Origin: Rhodospirillum sp. UBA1311
GTDB taxonomy: Bacteria; Pseudomonadota; Alphaproteobacteria; Rhodospirillales; Rhodospirillaceae
Direction: 5' to 3'
Length of the DNA stretch: 23,469 nucleotides
Assembly: GCA_002307145.1 (NCBI GenBank)
Contig: DBTR01000082.1
Location: 43,421 to 66,889, forward strand
Position 1 is the first letter of the stretch, and every line of letters begins with the position of its first letter. The notes under the pieces were generated by a model, which worked only from the letters and a program-made list of their open reading frames with translations, made no database searches and was not told where the DNA came from. Below, in pieces: positions 22,866-23,469 of this stretch. The position numbers were made by a program, and so were the translations under genes.

Positions 22866-22888
22866 ACGGCCGCCCAATGGGCGGCCGT
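22866..22888. terminator. Bidirectional hairpin between converging genes
   Basis: ACGGCCGCCC (22866-22875) and GGGCGGCCGT (22879-22888) form a perfect 10-bp stem with a 3-base loop. It lies 28 bases past the IalB-family stop and 25 bases past the chemotaxis gene stop. The T tracts on both sides are short. Confidence 0.7.
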
Positions 22889-22912
22889 CGGCGTTTCAGC
22901 GAAGCGCGGCAG

Positions 22913-23469
22913 TCAGGCGTGATCGGAGGACGCCCGCACGATCACGGTGAGCTGGGTTTCCATTTCCTCAAGGCTGGACGACAGCCCGCCCGCAGTGCCA
23001 CGCACCAGATCGGCAAGATCGGTGGTGCGCGCCGCTTCCTCGGAGACATGCGCCATCCGGGTCGAGACGTCGCGCGCGGTATCGGCGGTCTGCTGGACGT
23101 TGCGGGCGATCTCCTGGGTCGCGGCGGTCTGTTCCTCGATCGCCGAGGCGATCGAGGCGGCGATCGCGCCCATGCTGTTGATCGTCGAGGCGACCTTTTC
23201 GATCGCGTCGCCGGCTTCCTTGGTCACGCCCTGGATCGCGTTGACCTGGCTTGCGATTTCCTCGGTCGAACGAGCGGTCTGGGTGGCGAGGTTCTTGACC
23301 TCGTTCGCGACCACCGCAAAGCCCTTGCCCGCATCGCCTGCACGCGCCGCCTCGATCGTGGCGTTGAGCTCCAGCAGATTGGTCTGCTCGGCGATCGTCG
23401 AGCTCATGTCGAGCATGGTGCCGATGCGCGGCGCCGCCTTCTTGATGTTGGGCACGCAGACCGACGGCG
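22913..23469 (-). CDS. Methyl-accepting chemotaxis protein, C-terminal part (5' end cut by window)
   Basis: The last 185 residues of a chemoreceptor. The hairpin tip signature is present: IAEQTNLLELNATIEAARAG and then GKGFAVVANEVKNLA, the part that contacts CheA and CheW. The following long coiled-coil helix (SIASAIEEQTAATQEIARNVQQ) is the adaptation region returning toward the membrane. The frame is still open at the right edge, so the sensor and membrane segments are missing and the ligand cannot be guessed. A GTG at 23455 opens a shorter frame but is not the real start. The chain ends without a CheR-docking pentapeptide. Confidence 0.95.
   Translation of the reverse strand, partial: PSVCVPNIKKAAPRIGTMLDMSSTIAEQTNLLELNATIEAARAGDAGKGFAVVANEVKNLATQTARSTEEIASQVNAIQGVTKEAGDAIEKVASTINSMGAIAASIASAIEEQTAATQEIARNVQQTADTARDVSTRMAHVSEEAARTTDLADLVRGTAGGLSSSLEEMETQLTVIVRASSDHA

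Overview
The window is GC-rich, tightly packed alphaproteobacterial chromosome, most like the Rhodospirillales. This is inferred from gene content (receiver/kinase pair, DUF1636, DUF1127, an IalB-family protein, a SIRT5-like sirtuin) and codon use, not from any marker gene. I saw no rRNA, tRNA, CRISPR array, transposase or phage gene. Both ends cut a gene.

Region 1 (1-13.6 kb) is a cobalamin (corrin ring) locus. The minus-strand run cbiX, cobH, cobL, cobI, cbiG-cobJ (5315 down to 1) is divergent from cobM (5505, plus). After an interruption of about 4 kb come a DUF1636 metal-binding protein, cobA, cbiD and cobK. Despite the mixed Cob/Cbi names, CbiX, CbiD and CbiG together mark the cobalt-early (anaerobic-type) route. 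Apart from the precorrin-2 dehydrogenase, every step from uroporphyrinogen III to cobyrinic acid has a candidate here: CobA (SUMT), CbiX (chelatase), CobI/CbiL, CobJ/CbiH, CobM/CbiF, CbiG, CbiD, CobK/CbiJ, CobL (CbiE+CbiT) and CobH/CbiC. Most minus-strand neighbours overlap by GTGA, which suggests translational coupling. The standout is CbiX, which carries a tail of about 100 residues with 26 His and 12 Cys in exact repeats.

The interruption (6.3-10.2 kb) holds a small unrecognised protein with a C-terminal J-domain-like HPD segment, a receiver-only response regulator, and a multi-pass membrane PAS histidine kinase in an operon with it. A hairpin-rich dispersed repeat lies after cobM and recurs, inverted, at the end of cobK, where it supplies the last codons and stop of cobK.

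Region 2 (13.6-19.7 kb) holds a Bax-inhibitor-1 family membrane protein, then the ybbP-ybbA ABC exporter genes, head-to-head with tesA. The ybbA and tesA start codons overlap on opposite strands. tesA continues into thpR and a sirtuin deacylase gene.

Region 3 (19.7-23.5 kb) holds a DMT/EamA transporter, a GcvA-type LysR regulator divergent from a DUF1127 gene with inverted repeats between them, an exported IalB-family protein, and the C-terminal end of a methyl-accepting chemotaxis protein. Several good hairpin terminators separate these units.
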